Counted from the first letter of the stretch, positions 1 to 11,348 are shown. The stretch is DNA of 64,000 nt from Paralithodes platypus (GCA_032716605.1 CM064480.1:23709651-23773650); one strand, 5' to 3'. Notes: a model not told the origin generated them from the letters alone. A program made the numbers and translations.

Positions 1-669
1 TTGTCTCAACCTGAGGAGGTGTTCTTCCCAGGTTGGTGAGTACACAATAATATCGTCTAGATAGGCTAGGCAGGTTTCCCAGGTTAGGCCATGTAATACC
101 GCTTCCATCAAACGGGAGAAAGTGGCGGGTCCGTTACAGAGGCCAAAAGGTAGGACGTTAAATTCGTAGTGGTGGCCACCACTAGTGGAAAATGCTGTTT
201 TCTCTTGGTCCTCGGCCTTGATAGGCACTTGCCAATACCCTGCTTGCAAGTCGAGGGTAGTGAACCATCTGGATCCGTATAGGGAGTCAAGGGAATCGTC
301 TATCCGGGGTAATGGCGTAGCGTCTTTAATGGTTACGTCATTCAGCCTCCTGTAATCGACGCAAAAACGGGTTGACCCATCTTTCTTTTTTACTAGGGCA
401 ACAGAGGAAGACCAGGGACTAATGGACGGGGTGGCAATACCGGCCTCTAACATCTCTTGGACTTGGCGTTCCTCTTCCTGACGTTGTATGGGATTTTTTC
501 TATGGGATGGTTGTCGTATGGGGGGGCCTGTGGTGTTAATGATGTGTTGTTCTACATCGGTCTGTCCGACTTCGGTGGGTTGTTGGGCAAACACGTCACT
601 GAACTCTAGCAATAGGTCGAACATGCCGTTTTTTTGATGGTCGGATAATGTGTCCGGGAGAGGGGGCAA
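1..669 (-). pseudogene. GypA copy 1 reverse transcriptase (partial, cut by window edge)
   Basis: Minus-strand reading gives the N-terminal and central part of a Ty3/Gypsy reverse transcriptase, nearly identical at DNA level to positions 37040-37709. The YLDD catalytic box lies close to the window start at about 43-56, so the palm C-terminus, thumb, RNase H and integrase are outside the window. The reading frame is open from the edge to 670, where a TAA at 670-672 separates it from the upstream linker in the same frame. RT copies element RNA into DNA in the particle. The absence of the C-terminal half is due to the window limit, not a deletion that I can see. Confidence 0.85.
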
Positions 670-1762
670 TTAGAGGCTGGTATGGGTGTCATTAAAATCT
701 ATGGGGAGGTCATCAACAGTTTCGAGGTCTCTTATAATGAGACCTTTTGGTAATGTCAGGGATTCCTCAGAGATATTTGCCACGAGAACGTGGTTGATGC
801 GAGCGGAAATGATGGCGGGTTGTAAGAGGCAACGATTGGGGTTGGTGGACGTGGTAGTGGGGGAAAATATCATGTGAGTTTGGGGTATGGGTCGAAGGTT
901 CACCCATTTTTGATGGCGGGGGGGAATTTGGCATTTATCTTGAACTACAGCTGGGCTAATGATGGTGGGGGATCGACTGGCGAGCAGGTGCTTGGTACGC
1001 ATAAGGGGGAAAAGGTCACTGTGGTGGGGGTCACGCGTGAGGGGGGGATTAACGGCGCGTGTGGGAGGATCAGTGTGAGGGAGTTAGAAAACGGAATTTG
1101 TTGGAGGGACTGTGGAGGGTTGGTGGGGGAAGAGTGAGGTATAGAAGGTGGGTTATTGGTGGAGGACTGATGTAAGGATTGGTGGTTGTTAGAAGGACGA
1201 ATTTGGGGAGTTTTGTCGGTGGCAGTGACGGTTTGTTTGGAGTTTATATGGATTTGGTGGTTTTGTTTGTCATGAGAGGGCGAGTTAAGTGTGGGATTTT
1301 GAAGTTTTCTAGGGGTGTGAATTGTGTGGGGGTTGAAGGGAGCTACTGACGGAAAACTGTCACAAGGGGGATTGGGGTGGGTGTGGAATAGCTGGACATT
1401 TCTGGGGGCATGGTGGGAACATAGTTGTGTCCCTCGGTCGGCACGCATGAGGGGAGGATTAACGGCGCGTGCGGGCGGGTCAGGGTGGTGAGAGGTGAGC
1501 GAGTTAGAAAACGGGATTTGTTGGTGGGACTGCGGAGGGTTGGTGGGGGAAGAGTTAGGTGTAGAACATGGGTTATTGGTGGAGGACTGGTGTATTGATT
1601 TGGGGTTGTTAACAGGACGAATGTGGGGAATTTTCTTGGTGGCAGTAACGGTCTGGTTAGAGGTTATCTGGGACTGGTGAGTTTGTTTGTCATGAGAGGG
1701 CGAGTCAAGTGTGGGGTTGTGAAGTTTTCTAGGGGTGTGAATTGTGTGGGGGGGAAAGGGAG
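670..1762 (-). pseudogene. GypA copy 1 protease-RT linker, degenerate
   Basis: The part nearest RT (670-1002) encodes a linker typical of this lineage, with a W-x-x-L-x-P motif and a segment ending in a LPKGLII-like strand, which also occurs in GypB pol as LPRGLTI. A TAA at 670-672 lies in frame between this linker and RT. The rest (about 1030-1860) is Pro/Ser/Thr-rich, is interrupted by stops and shifts, and consists of two tandem 410-420 bp units. It is best read as a fast-evolving spacer of the pol polyprotein that has decayed. Confidence 0.6.
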
Positions 1763-1860
1763 CTACTGACGGAAAACTGTCACAAGGGAAATTGTGTTGG
1801 TTGTGGGATAGCTGAACATTTCTGGGGGCATGGGGGAAACATTGTTGGGTACATAGGTCG
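1032..1860 (-). repeat. Two tandem 410-420 bp units in GypA pol linker
   Basis: The block at 1032-1441 is repeated at 1442-1860. For example, GAGTTAGAAAACGG occurs at 1081 and 1501, and GATTAACGGCGCGTG occurs near the start of each unit. GypA copy 2 has the same pair starting near 38071 and 38480, so the duplication predates the spread of these copies. Confidence 0.8.
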
Positions 1861-2602
1861 GCATTTTCCCTGGAAACATGTGTACATAAACATTTGATAG
1901 AATTAGGTTACATATATCCGAGTCTGTCCTGAAAACGTGGGAGGATTTATCCTGAACAGAGTTACGAGAATTGAGGGGATTACCGAGAGGGAGTTGCTTG
2001 GACTTGTCTTCTTTCGTTTGTTGAGGCATTTTTTTACTGAATTGAGTGATATTTTGAGAGAACTCGGGGCAAGGGGAGGGTTTAGGAGTTACCTTAGTGC
2101 TAGCTGCAACTTGGTAACCCTGACTCAGGGTTTGTTGAGGGGGAAGGTATTTTTTCTTTTTGTGAATGGGTTTCTGCGTGATTGGTTTGTCAGAGGCTTT
2201 GGGTTGGATTTTTTTTTTGAATGAGATCAGCCTTTGACCGCAGTTAACCTGGGCCTGGAGTTTTTGAAGGAGGTCAAGTCCAAGGAAACCATCGTAATGT
2301 TTACAGTGGGAGGAAAATACTGTTAACGTGTGATAACAACGAGCATGGGGGGCAGGAGTAGTTACTGACAGGGGCAAAGTGTCTCCTAGGAGATTTAAGT
2401 AAGTATCAGCAGCTGATATTAGTTCTGCTTTGGTGGTTAACAAGGGGCCAAATAGTCGGTGGTGTTGATCATAATAAGACTTGAACAAACATGACTTGGC
2501 AGCTCCCGTGTCGATTAACGAGCGGACAGGAATGTCCTTGATTTTGGCCATATAATAAATGGGGGAAGTGCGGTCAGGTATGGCATCCCCCGCCGAGGCC
2601 AT
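1763..2602 (-). CDS. GypA copy 1 aspartic protease / pol N-terminus
   Basis: This 279-residue reading frame begins with MASAGD and shows the retroviral-type aspartic protease active site DTGA (context SLIDTGAAKSC) at about residue 32, followed by a second-half GFLGLDLL strand. Protease cleaves Gag and Pol after assembly. The start codon lies 17 nt beyond the gag stop in another frame and falls in the loop of a G+C-rich hairpin. Beyond about residue 150 the protein becomes a Lys/Pro/Ser-rich linker and ends at a TAG that interrupts the path to RT. Only this copy keeps the catalytic Asp; copy 2 has Glu. Confidence 0.85.
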   Translation of the reverse strand: MASAGDAIPDRTSPIYYMAKIKDIPVRSLIDTGAAKSCLFKSYYDQHHRLFGPLLTTKAELISAADTYLNLLGDTLPLSVTTPAPHARCYHTLTVFSSHCKHYDGFLGLDLLQKLQAQVNCGQRLISFKKKIQPKASDKPITQKPIHKKKKYLPPQQTLSQGYQVAASTKVTPKPSPCPEFSQNITQFSKKMPQQTKEDKSKQLPLGNPLNSRNSVQDKSSHVFRTDSDICNLILSNVYVHMFPGKMPTYVPNNVSPMPPEMFSYPTTNTISLVTVFRQ

Positions 2603-2614
2603 CTTGGGCGGGGG
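2587..2614 (-). promoter_or_regulatory. Gag-pol junction hairpin of GypA
   Basis: CCCCCGCC at 2587-2594 pairs with GGCGGGGG at 2607-2614, giving an 8-bp G+C stem with a 12-nt loop. The loop contains the pol start codon (CAT on the plus strand at 2600-2602), and the gag stop codon is at 2620-2622. GypB has a comparable stem at the same junction. Confidence 0.6.
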
Positions 2615-2619
2615 GTACT

Positions 2620-3573
2620 TTAAAAATCCTGGGGGTCGGTATCTACCTCCTCCAGGGTTTCCTCGGTATCCTCTGAGGTCATGATAGGGGCTATTTCTCC
2701 AGTGTGCCTTTCCTCCATTTCTTCCTCTTGTCCCAACTCCTCTTCATTTACAGAAATGCGAGGAGTAAAGGGGCGAGGTTTGGCATAGTCACGAATTTGA
2801 TGGAGGGCACACTGAGCATTACAGGCAGGGAAATCATAGGGGTTGATAATTACTAAGGTAGGGTTTTTACTTTGGTAGGTGTTGTAGGTTTTGTTCCGGT
2901 TGAAGATTCTGCGTGGCTGGGTAGGTTGGAACCGGGGTCTACTGGGTTGGGGCTTGCCGGAAGGGTAGGTGGGTCTGTTGTGGAAGGATGAGGATGGGTA
3001 GGCATTCTTGGAGTTTTGGTGGTCGGGGTGCTGCGGGTGTGTGGGAAACCTCTTGATTACAGCGATTTGGGTGGGTGCTCCTGTGCGCACGGCCAAAATA
3101 CGTCGGATCGTGATGAGATCTTTTTGGTATCCGACGAAATCGTGCACACGGAAATGGTCTTTTACTGCTGAGGGCAATATTGATACAAGGTTGACCAGAA
3201 TCTGCTGCTCTTGTTGGATTCTGGTCAATGTGGGGAAAGAAACTTTTATGTGTTGGGCGATCTTATTCACTGTGGCATCTAGATCGCCTTCGAATTTAGT
3301 GTCTTGGATACGGGTGTGGGCCACGAAAACGCCCAACGAAGGCTTAATGGCTTCTATCACTATTGGGCGAAATTCATCCCATGTGAGAGCAGGGTGCACT
3401 TGGTAGGCAACCAGGGAAACGGCTTTTCCCAGGTGCGTTAATGTCACGGCTATTTTTTCTGCATCCGTGGTATAAACTAGGTCAAGTACGGGTTCCACTA
3501 TGTCCATGAACGTTTCGATCTCGTAAGTTTCTCCATCATAATGTGGGATGGGAATGTGAGAACGGTGCGCCAT
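2620..3573 (-). CDS. GypA copy 1 Gag
   Basis: I place the start at 3571-3573 (MAHRSH) because GypB Gag starts at the matching place; the frame is open further upstream to 3774. The N-terminal 170 residues form a capsid-like helical region whose pattern (ETFMDIVEPVLDLVY, then TWDEF, then DLDATVNKIA) matches GypB Gag (TYLEVVKPVLDIIF, TWEQF, DLDATISKLT). The C-terminus is basic and Pro-rich, with a short ACNAQC motif and then an acidic tail. No CCHC zinc knuckle is present. Gag forms the particle shell in the cytoplasm. This copy lacks the 4-bp CATG insertion that shifts the C-terminus of the other two copies. Confidence 0.85.
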   Translation of the reverse strand: MAHRSHIPIPHYDGETYEIETFMDIVEPVLDLVYTTDAEKIAVTLTHLGKAVSLVAYQVHPALTWDEFRPIVIEAIKPSLGVFVAHTRIQDTKFEGDLDATVNKIAQHIKVSFPTLTRIQQEQQILVNLVSILPSAVKDHFRVHDFVGYQKDLITIRRILAVRTGAPTQIAVIKRFPTHPQHPDHQNSKNAYPSSSFHNRPTYPSGKPQPSRPRFQPTQPRRIFNRNKTYNTYQSKNPTLVIINPYDFPACNAQCALHQIRDYAKPRPFTPRISVNEEELGQEEEMEERHTGEIAPIMTSEDTEETLEEVDTDPQDF

Positions 3574-3633
3574 GATGTTACCGTGTTCTGGCTGTTCCAA
3601 ACTTGCAATGTAATGCAACCTTTTATCCGAATC

Positions 3634-3654
3634 AAGAACCACCGCTGCCGCCAA
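3634..3654 (-). promoter_or_regulatory. GypA primer binding site
   Basis: On the minus strand, TTGGCGGCAGCGGTGG follows directly after the LTR end GGGCATAACA. GypB has CTGGGGGCAGCGGTG at the same place. The position and the conservation between families support a tRNA primer site; I did not assign the tRNA. Confidence 0.65.
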
Positions 3655-4530
3655 TGTTATGCCCTGTTTTTCTACAGGATTAACTTGGGTAATGTGAGTT
3701 CTAACCATATTATGGCTGTATGCACAATACAAGGTATGAGGAATAGAGAACACAAAATAAACACACGGTAACAAGACACACGATCACGTTTATTTAAGAA
3801 GGTTAATAGGGAGCATAAGAAAGTATGAATACTCGTACAAGACAAATGATAGAAATGAACCGCTAGCATTAGTGGATCTGGATGGAGCCTAGTCTCCCAC
3901 TTCCAACGTTCAGGTATACTCTTCTGATCACTGGTTTGGTTCGCAAGTTTATATACTGGAAGACCTCAATATTACTTATAGATTCAATTTCACTAATTAT
4001 ATTTATTACTGGCAGGTCTGGTGCACAAGTAGTAGTTCACAGACTAGAATTAGACACGCGTATGTTTTAGAGCACGGGAATTCTAGTAACCTCAGGGGGG
4101 TACTGATCTAAGTTTTATATTCTTATGGCAGAAATACGTAGAACACAAATCAGTGGGCGAACGTTAGATATCACTAGGGTTTTACATCTATGTAATAATA
4201 TCTGGATAAAGGTAATTACGAGAGTTAATGTCGCCTGTTAATTAATAAACACTGATACGCTTAGCACTTCCCAAATGGAATGGTTATATATGAATTACAC
4301 TGGGCAAAGATATAGCCACTTCATAGAAAGATTAATAAGTGAATTTCTAATTAGTACTGTAACACGTTAGTACTAATAAAGTGAATCTTGGGTAGTATTT
4401 GGTTGGTCTGGTCCTGGTTATCTTGCGTCCGTGATGTTGGGGGCTAACGACTGGTTCCGCGGCCGTCCAGGTGGTCCATATGTAGGAAGTTCTCGAGACG
4501 GATCTCTTTGCGATCGTTTCTGGCTACACG

Positions 4531-4538
4531 CTTATATA
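4531..4538 (-). promoter_or_regulatory. TATA box of GypA LTR
   Basis: TATATAAG is read on the minus strand. The same box occurs at 41571-41578 and 49359-49366 in the other copies. It would place transcription start about 30 nt further left, leaving about 850 nt of R-U5 before the LTR end at 3655. Confidence 0.6.
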
Positions 4539-5374
4539 CCCACTGGTGTGTGTGAAGGTTATAAGGTGCACGTAGATTTCTTGTACGTGGACAGATGCTT
4601 CTATCTCAAATCTGCCACGGAGTCTGGCGGCTCTGGAATCTCAAATCTCAGGAACAACACAAGGGCAGAGCTAGAGGTCAACTTAAGGGGGCCACCCACT
4701 GGTTGGTGTCTATCTTTCAACTAATTTTACTGGGGGCAGGGGCGGGGTTTATAGGCTCGGTTTTGGACCCTGTAGGCCATAGGGATCTCGAGTCTTATGG
4801 AATTATTTGAGCTCTCAATAGATACGGGGACTCGGTAAGGTGGTGAGTACTGTTGTGACACATGGCTATAGGGAGCCTTCATAATGTGATATAACTGAGC
4901 CTTAGTAAGAGGTACTATTTTGGCTATATTGGAAGTATTTAAGGGAGGGAGACTGGATCTACTTTGCGAGGAGGACTGGGCCAGCTGTGATAGGAGTGTC
5001 TCTCTTATATTACTCAGTCTTCATTCTATGGTATAGCTGAGGTGCTAATTTGATTATCCGAGTATGCAAAAAAGGTTAATGGGTTATTGTGGGTTAATAG
5101 AGGTTAGTAAAGGGGTTAGTCATGCATGGTTAGTTCATTGATAGGAAGAATTCCTGTGCTACCTGGCAATAACCCAGAAGTCAAAACAGGGGTCAGGTAT
5201 AGCTCCGCAGGGGTGGGGGTCTCCCTCCTCGGGTGGGTAAAAAGGGGTAGCTGTGCGCCCTCTCTCCGGGATGGTCGTCCGGCGGCTGTGGCTAGGGGCT
5301 TGCCATATCACAAGTGTTTGTAATAACCCTCTGTTTATGAGACAGATGTGGGTGTTCTTAATACCAAAACCGAA

Positions 5375-5377
<3 letters not shown>

Positions 5378-5413
<36 letters not shown>

Positions 5414-5427
5414 TAATATTTATTCAG
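5378..5427. repeat. (AAT)n tail of LINE
   Basis: A run of AAT trinucleotides with one AAATAAT interruption marks the 3' tail of the minus-strand LINE. Confidence 0.9.
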
Positions 5428-5712
5428 TTAGCAATTTACAGAGTTGGTACCACATAGTATGTTACAAAAATTACATGTACCAGCCTTGCATAATTCCAAC
5501 TAAGGATAGCCCAATAAGGCCGTTAGGCGTATTTCCATTGGGGTCCTTGTGGGATTAGGTTAGCTGGAGAAATGGGGAGGATAAAGAAATAGATACTTTA
5601 GAGAAAGTATTTCTAGGGGGTTATTTTAAGATACCTTACATCCTATAGTAAATATCAGTAATCCATAATCAGTATTCATTTCAGTTTGGTTTGTCTATCT
5701 CTTATGTCGTAT

Positions 5713-8694
5713 TTAGTAGTAGACATAAGCTTGGTGCTCCCTTCTCGCAGCTGTCCGGTTCAGGTGTTCCTTCAGGCTACGTCTGAAGGAATACAGTGTT
5801 CTCTTTTCACGGACTGACTGGGGTAGGTCGTTCCAGTCTTTGATGGCAGTGAAGAAGAATGTTTCCTTACCCTGTCCTTGGATTCTCGGGACCTTAAAAT
5901 TAAACATCCTGTTGCTTGTATTATGTCCACTCCTCTCATTTGCTTTAACAAAATCATTCTTTAGATACTCTGGAGCTCTGTCATAGACAATTTTGAAGGC
6001 ATTAGTGAGCCTGATTTGTTTGGCCCTGTCAGAGACATTGAGCATACCTAGTGACTGAAGTTGTTCCTGACCAACATGTGATCTGGGTCCTAGGTTCAGC
6101 ATGAACCTAACCATTTTATTTTGAGTGACCTGAAGTTTGTGCTGTGCTGATTTAGATGATGCAGAGTACCAGGATGACACAGAATAGTCAAAATGACATT
6201 GAACAAGCGCTTGGCAGAGGGTCTTTTTGGTCGCCGCGGGCAAGCATCCCACCTGTCTATACAGGTATTTTATACGTGCTCTACACTTACTCAGGATAGA
6301 TTCCAAAATTGTTTCACCTGACAAACTCGCGTCCAGTTTCAGTCCGAGATATTTAACCTGTGACACTGTTGTTATAGGAATATCATTACAGTTAACCGAG
6401 AAGCCCACAATGTCTTTCAGTTTGCGTTTTGTTCCACATAAGATGGCTTCCGTCTTGCCCAGGTGAAGAGATAGTCTATTGTCCACTAGCCATTCACTAC
6501 ATGATGCTAGTTCTTTGGAAAGTGAAGCGGCAATACTTATTGGGTCTTTCCTGAAACCAGAAGCACGCTGTCGTCTGCATACAGTAATAATTTACATGAG
6601 ACGCTCAGTTCCATGTCGTTCACATAACAGAGAAAGAGTAAGGGACCAAGGATGCTTCCCTGCGGGACCCCACAGTTAATTGGCATAGGATCAGATATAT
6701 TATCATCAATTTTGACTCTTTGGGTTCTACCACTAAGATAAGATTTAAACCAGTTCACAGACCCTATGCCCATTGCTTGTAGTTTATTACATAGGATATC
6801 ATGGTCTACTGTGTCAAACGCTTTTTGTAGATCAAGAAGAACCATACCAGTGTAGTTACCTTTAGCCATTTCTTTACGAATGTGATCCGTTAAGTGGATG
6901 AGACAGGAGTCTGTCGAGTACATGCATCTGAAACCTGATTGAAACTTATAGAATAGATAATTTTGTTTGAGGTAGTGTTCAATTTGGGTGTATACCGCTC
7001 TTTCAAGGATTTTAGATACAATACATAATATGCTAACTGGTCTGTAGTTGCCAACTTCTAGTTTATTTCCTTTCTTGAATAGAGGGGTTACAATAGCTTC
7101 CTTCAGTTCAGCAGGTACAGTGTTGGTGTTAATTGACAAGTTGATGATGTGGGTTAGGGGGCCTGCTATACCAATGGCTCCATCTCGTAAAAATTTGGCA
7201 GGAATTTTGTCTGGTCCTGTGCTCTTATGTACATTTAGGTTAGACAGCTCGTCAAAAGTGTATTTTGGTGTAACATTTTGCAATCCAAATGTGTTTGGGT
7301 GTATGTCTTTATCTCTGTAGAAATTACGAAAGGTGGCCGTTGTTGTCGTGTATTTATTGAGAGGTTGAGGTAGGTTCTGTGCAAGTGTGTTTGCTATGGA
7401 AGTGAAGAAGGAGTTGAAGTAGGTTGAAATTTGTCGTTTATCGTGGCAAACCTGATCATTAATGGTGAGAGCAATATTAGTGTTAGACGAATCCCTTGTC
7501 TTGTTGCTGTAGCCTGTTGTTTTTAGGTGCCTCCATAGTTTCTTTGGGTTATTCTGATATTCCTCTGCCTTATTGTGAAAATAATTAGTTTTCGCTGATT
7601 TCATTTTCCTACTTAGTTTATTCCTGGCCCTGTTGAACTCATGTGTCAGACCTTGATCCTGTCTATGTTTCGCTAGCCTTTTTAACAGATTGTCTCTGTG
7701 TTCCAGATGGTGTAGTATGTCATTGTTGATCCATGGGTCTGACCTTGCTTTAATTCGCATGTCTTTCAGAGGAGCTATTTCGTCTAGGATGTTTGTGATG
7801 ATGGTTCTGGAGCAAACCCATGCGTCATTAACGTTTGTACTTCCAAACACTGGAGACCAGTCTGTATTCCATAAAATGTCCAGAAATGTTTCCTTATTGT
7901 AGTTTCTGAGTGATCTTGTTTTGATAACCTTGTGATTCTCTAGGGTAATTTTTGTGGTTTTCCGTGTGCAATATGTGACGAAGTGATCACTTATCCCAGT
8001 CTGTATAACCCCTGATTGGGATATTTTGTCCTCTCTGTTACAGTTTATGTGGTCTAATATTGTGGCAGTGTTCTCAGAGTTACGTGTGGGGGTTGTGATG
8101 AATTGTTTGTGATTGTGCATTGTCAGTATATGCCTATATTCTCGTACAAGCCTATCATTTCGTTGTTTGTAACACAGATTAAAATCCCCTAGTATGATGG
8201 ATTTATTCAGAGTGTCTAGCAATGACAAAGTTCGTTCAAATTTGGTCAAGAATTGTGTGTCGGCTGGTGGCCTATAGCATACCCCAATTGTGATGGGTCT
8301 TGTCCTCGGCAGGTGTAGGTCGATCCACAGAGCTTCGTGATTTTCTACATGGAGGTCGGTCCTAGTTGTGTGTGTGAGGTTGTTTTTTACATACAGACAT
8401 ACTCCTCCCCCATGCCTATTGCGATCATTCCTAACCATGTTGAAACCTTAAATGTTTATTTCACCATCGTTTATACTTGAATCCAGCCAGGTTTCTGTGA
8501 TTGCAATTATTGAAGCTTTGGCCTTATTAGCTAACAAGTTTATTTCTGACAGTTTATGGTACATTGATCTGGCGTTAATGTGGATAAGATGGAGCCCTCT
8601 GTTGGTGAACACTCTGTATTCACCTTTGATTTTTAATGTGTCCTGGCTGGATTCTGAGTTGTTAATACTTGGATCATTTACATTAATATTCGGT
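5713..8694 (-). pseudogene. L2-like ORF2 (endonuclease-reverse transcriptase), broken
   Basis: The frame begins in an APE-type endonuclease (HINARS, then ITETWLD, GDFNL and SDHF motifs) and continues to a reverse transcriptase (LLDLQKAFDTVDH, GVPQGSILGPLLF, YADD) and a C-terminal region ending in RREHQAYVYY. The protein would nick the target DNA and prime reverse transcription there. Two breaks are visible. A TAA at 8448-8450 lies in frame inside the endonuclease. A one-base shift after the YADD motif near 6537-6550 moves the last 257 residues (5713-6486) into another frame. Nucleotides 8700-8804 that appear joined to this frame belong to the GypA LTR. Confidence 0.85.
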
Positions 8695-9681
8695 AAGGTG
8701 CCTTGACTAGCTGGTTTAATCGGTTGGTTGTTAATTGTATGGCTTGCTGGATGTGGTGGAGACTGGGTTGCTAACTCTGCCACATTTATCTGGAAGTATG
8801 GCAATAGAAGTTAGTCACTGGCGAGGCGGCTAGCCTCGCACTGACGATCATTGGGTGCAGGGTTGTGAATGGGTTGTGAGGGAATAGATGGCATGCAAAG
8901 GGTTAGTAAAGTTCTAATGTTGTTCCGGCCTACTAAGGGAAGGTAGGCTGGATAGGAGTATATATATAAAAGGTTGGAGAGCGTTAGCAACGGAAAAATC
9001 AAGGATCTTCAAGAGGTATGAGGGAGAGGCTAGGTCGGAAAAGAGTCGAGGAGCGCGAGGTGTTAATGAGAGGGAGAGAGTTCAGGGGGCTACGTGGAAG
9101 TTTGACCCTAAGGTCTCCGGGCGTGGGGCTGGCATTAGGCTACAGTTGATATTGGAGTTTGGGGGGAAATGACAGTGAAAGTACGTTAGCCAAATGCTAC
9201 CAGGGGATGGCAAATACGGGGTGGTATGTGAGTCTGGAAAAGATAGAATCATGTGGACTGTGGGGCTGTGGGGGAAAAGGAGGTTAACTATAGGTGTGTG
9301 CTTGACTGTGGATAAAGTAGGGATAAACATGGTGTATTATTACTCGACAATACGATGGTTATGGATACTGTTACTCTGACACTATTTCTTGCTGGTCCAG
9401 TTGTTCCTGGGAGCTGCGTTTTCTATGATATAAACACCAAAGAAAACGACAGTTCGTAGGGTTAACTTCGGTATTGATTCGTGATGAAAGTGGTCGATAC
9501 AATGGTAACAGCGGGTTGTATATACAATCCCTGGTTAGGGTAAGCATTAAGTTATAGCATGGTGGCTAACATCATCAGTCATGGCTGTCTAGGTCTTACG
9601 GGAATAATGGTTATATATACACTGGTGTACCCGTGGGTATCATAGTTTCTTATCAATTAGGACATGGGGTTGTTAACATAC

Positions 9682-10125
9682 TACTTCTCGGATGGAAGAA
9701 CATACATAGATTTATGGGGGCGGTTGGTCTTCAGAACTTAGTCTGGCAAGACAAGGTATTTTAAGAGGTGAAAATATTACTTCTCGGATGGAAGAACATA
9801 CATAGATTTATGGCTGTCTGAACTGGTTGGCATTGGCTCAACCTAGGGACAGGGCATGGGTGTTTTAATATGAATGTGTATTCCTGTTCATCATCATGTA
9901 GGTAGAGTCTGGCGGGTAAGAGGTGTACGACACAGAGCAAAATGGAGTAGTGTGGACTGTAGATACGAAGGAGGTGATTGGAAGACGTCTAACAATTGTG
10001 GAAAAGTAAATGGAAGAGATGAACACAATGGCGGATAAAGATAACTAACCTAAGAATTGAATACATAGATTTATGGGGGCGATTGGTCTTCAGAAACTTA
10101 GTCTGGCAAGACAAGGTATTTTAGG
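9682..10125. repeat. 96-bp VNTR in GypA LTR
   Basis: The unit starts TACTTCTCGGATGG and includes ACATAGATTTATGG. One full unit (9682-9777) is followed by a partial one (from 9778) and a third, diverged part near 10063-10125. The matching array has two full units plus a part at 43395-43623, and one plus a part at 51188-51320. Confidence 0.8.
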
Positions 10126-10264
10126 GTATGTTGATATTAATATCCTAACTTAGGGACAGAGCATGGGTGTATTAACTTAAGGTGTATTTATGTTCATTCT
10201 CATGTAGGTAGATGTGTAGGACACGAGGGTAGTGTATAGGTGAGGTGTGGGAAAGGTCAGTATT

Positions 10265-10959
10265 TTAGAAGGGGTTGGCAGGTGTGGTTTGGAGCTGCTT
10301 AGCCCTGTGGGCTTGGGCCTGTCTGAACTGGTTGGCCCGGTCACCTGGTCCTTTCGTTCTGTGGGCCTTTCTTTCGGGTGTTTCTGTGTGGTGTTCGCTC
10401 GTGGCTTCTGTGGTGGGCCTCTCGTTCTGGGGCATTTTACTTCCCTCTCCTTCATTGTAGGCTCGTCCCCGAGCCTCAAGGGTGAAGTAAAAAGAAGCAT
10501 AGTCATGGTGGGTCATTTTGAGGGTATTGAGAAGGTCCCACCAAGCAAGAGAGCGAGGGTCAGGTTTCTTTTGCAGGTCTATGTAGACCTGTAGGAATGT
10601 GTCCTCAGTGTTGTGGAGGGCGGTTGCCCGGGCTTGATTGGGCGTTGTAGACGGGCTAAGCGTCCTGTGGACGTTTTTACTTTAACCTTTCGTATGAATG
10701 GTTTGTAGTTTTCCCCCATGGGGGTAGGGACGGGGGCGACGAAGGGTGTGGATTTGTTCATGGTGGAGGTCATGTATCGAGTGAGGTGTGTGGGACTGAC
10801 AGGAGGCCTCTTCAGTGTGGTGAATGGGTTACTAACTGAAGGGGAGGGATTAACGCTTGAAATCGGAGCTGGGGATAAAGGGGGGATATGAGTCTGGGGT
10901 TTTGGGGGTTTTCTTGGGTGGTGTTGTAGGCTGGGGAAATATAGTGAGGCAATGCACAA
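10265..10959 (-). pseudogene. GypA ORF3-like frame crossing the LTR boundary
   Basis: Two overlapping minus-strand frames make up this region. The upstream one (10959 to 10579) is Pro/Ser-rich and then basic. The downstream one is open from about 10665, contains WWDLL, then MTHHDY and FYFTLEARGR, crosses the LTR boundary at 10439 and stops at 10265. Near the boundary it reads Gly-Ser-Lys-Met-Pro, where GypB ORF3 reads Gly-Ser-Glu-Met-Arg, and the preceding residues also align loosely. A frameshift near 10600 separates the halves. The function is unknown; the shared position makes it a positional homolog of GypB ORF3. Confidence 0.5.
10440..10453 (-). promoter_or_regulatory. Polypurine tract of GypA
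   Basis: The plus strand reads CTTCCCTCTCCTTC directly beside the LTR, so the minus strand carries a purine run immediately before U3, as expected for the plus-strand primer. It is also translated as part of the ORF3-like frame. Confidence 0.6.
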
Positions 10960-11348
10960 TATCGATTTAGGTAAGGTGCGTGAAGGAGGTGTGTGAGAAG
11001 GAGGGGGTGTGTGTGTTGTATGGCTTGGGTCTTTAGTGTCAGAACGGGGTGTTGTTTTTGTATAACTGTCTTTAAATCTGATGGGTCTGTTGATTATTCT
11101 ACCTTTGGAGGTCCTGGTGGGAAGGTAGATGTTTGTCGTGGGACTTGAGTCGCTCGACGATGTTTTATATTGAGGGGAAGAACGTTTTACAGGTGGAGGG
11201 CATTTATTGGGGGCGAGGTCGGGGGTTATTTGAGAGGTAGATCCGTGTGGAGGTTTTTGTTGGGTGAGGGTGGTACGCGGAATGGAAGAGGATTTGGTGG
11301 GGGTATGTATGGGGGTTCTCTCAGTGGCAACTTTGGGGGGGGGATGTT

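Larger units (their letters stand above)
5378..8694 (-). mobile_element. L2/CR1-group LINE inserted in GypA LTR
   Basis: The uninterrupted LTR copies read ACCGAAGGTGCC at this site. Here AAGGT is duplicated at 5373-5377 and 8695-8699, flanking the insert. The 3' end, on the left, is an (ATT)n tail, seen as AAT repeats at 5378-5420. The 5' end is truncated just upstream of the endonuclease domain, so there is no ORF1. The reverse transcriptase and endonuclease types place it in the L2/CR1 group; the exact clade is uncertain. Confidence 0.8.
3655..10439 (-). mobile_element. GypA LTR shared by two tandem copies, interrupted by a LINE
   Basis: In minus orientation the LTR starts TAAAATGCCCC (10439) and ends GGGCATAACA (3655). 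The right boundary is set by comparison with 63920, where the same LTR meets different flanking DNA. The start aligns with the GypB LTR start (TGAGATG). Without the LINE at 5378-8694 the LTR is about 3.46 kb, unusually long. The LTR serves as 3' LTR for copy 2 pol (to its right) and 5' LTR for copy 1 gag (to its left). Minus-strand U3 and R contain no gene that I recognise apart from the tail of the ORF3-like frame. Confidence 0.8.

Noticed and set aside
4431..4810. Plus-strand frames of 71-97 codons in GypA LTRs (also near 41471 and 49259)
   Set aside because: They run antisense through the LTR promoter region and are kept only because the LTR copies are similar.
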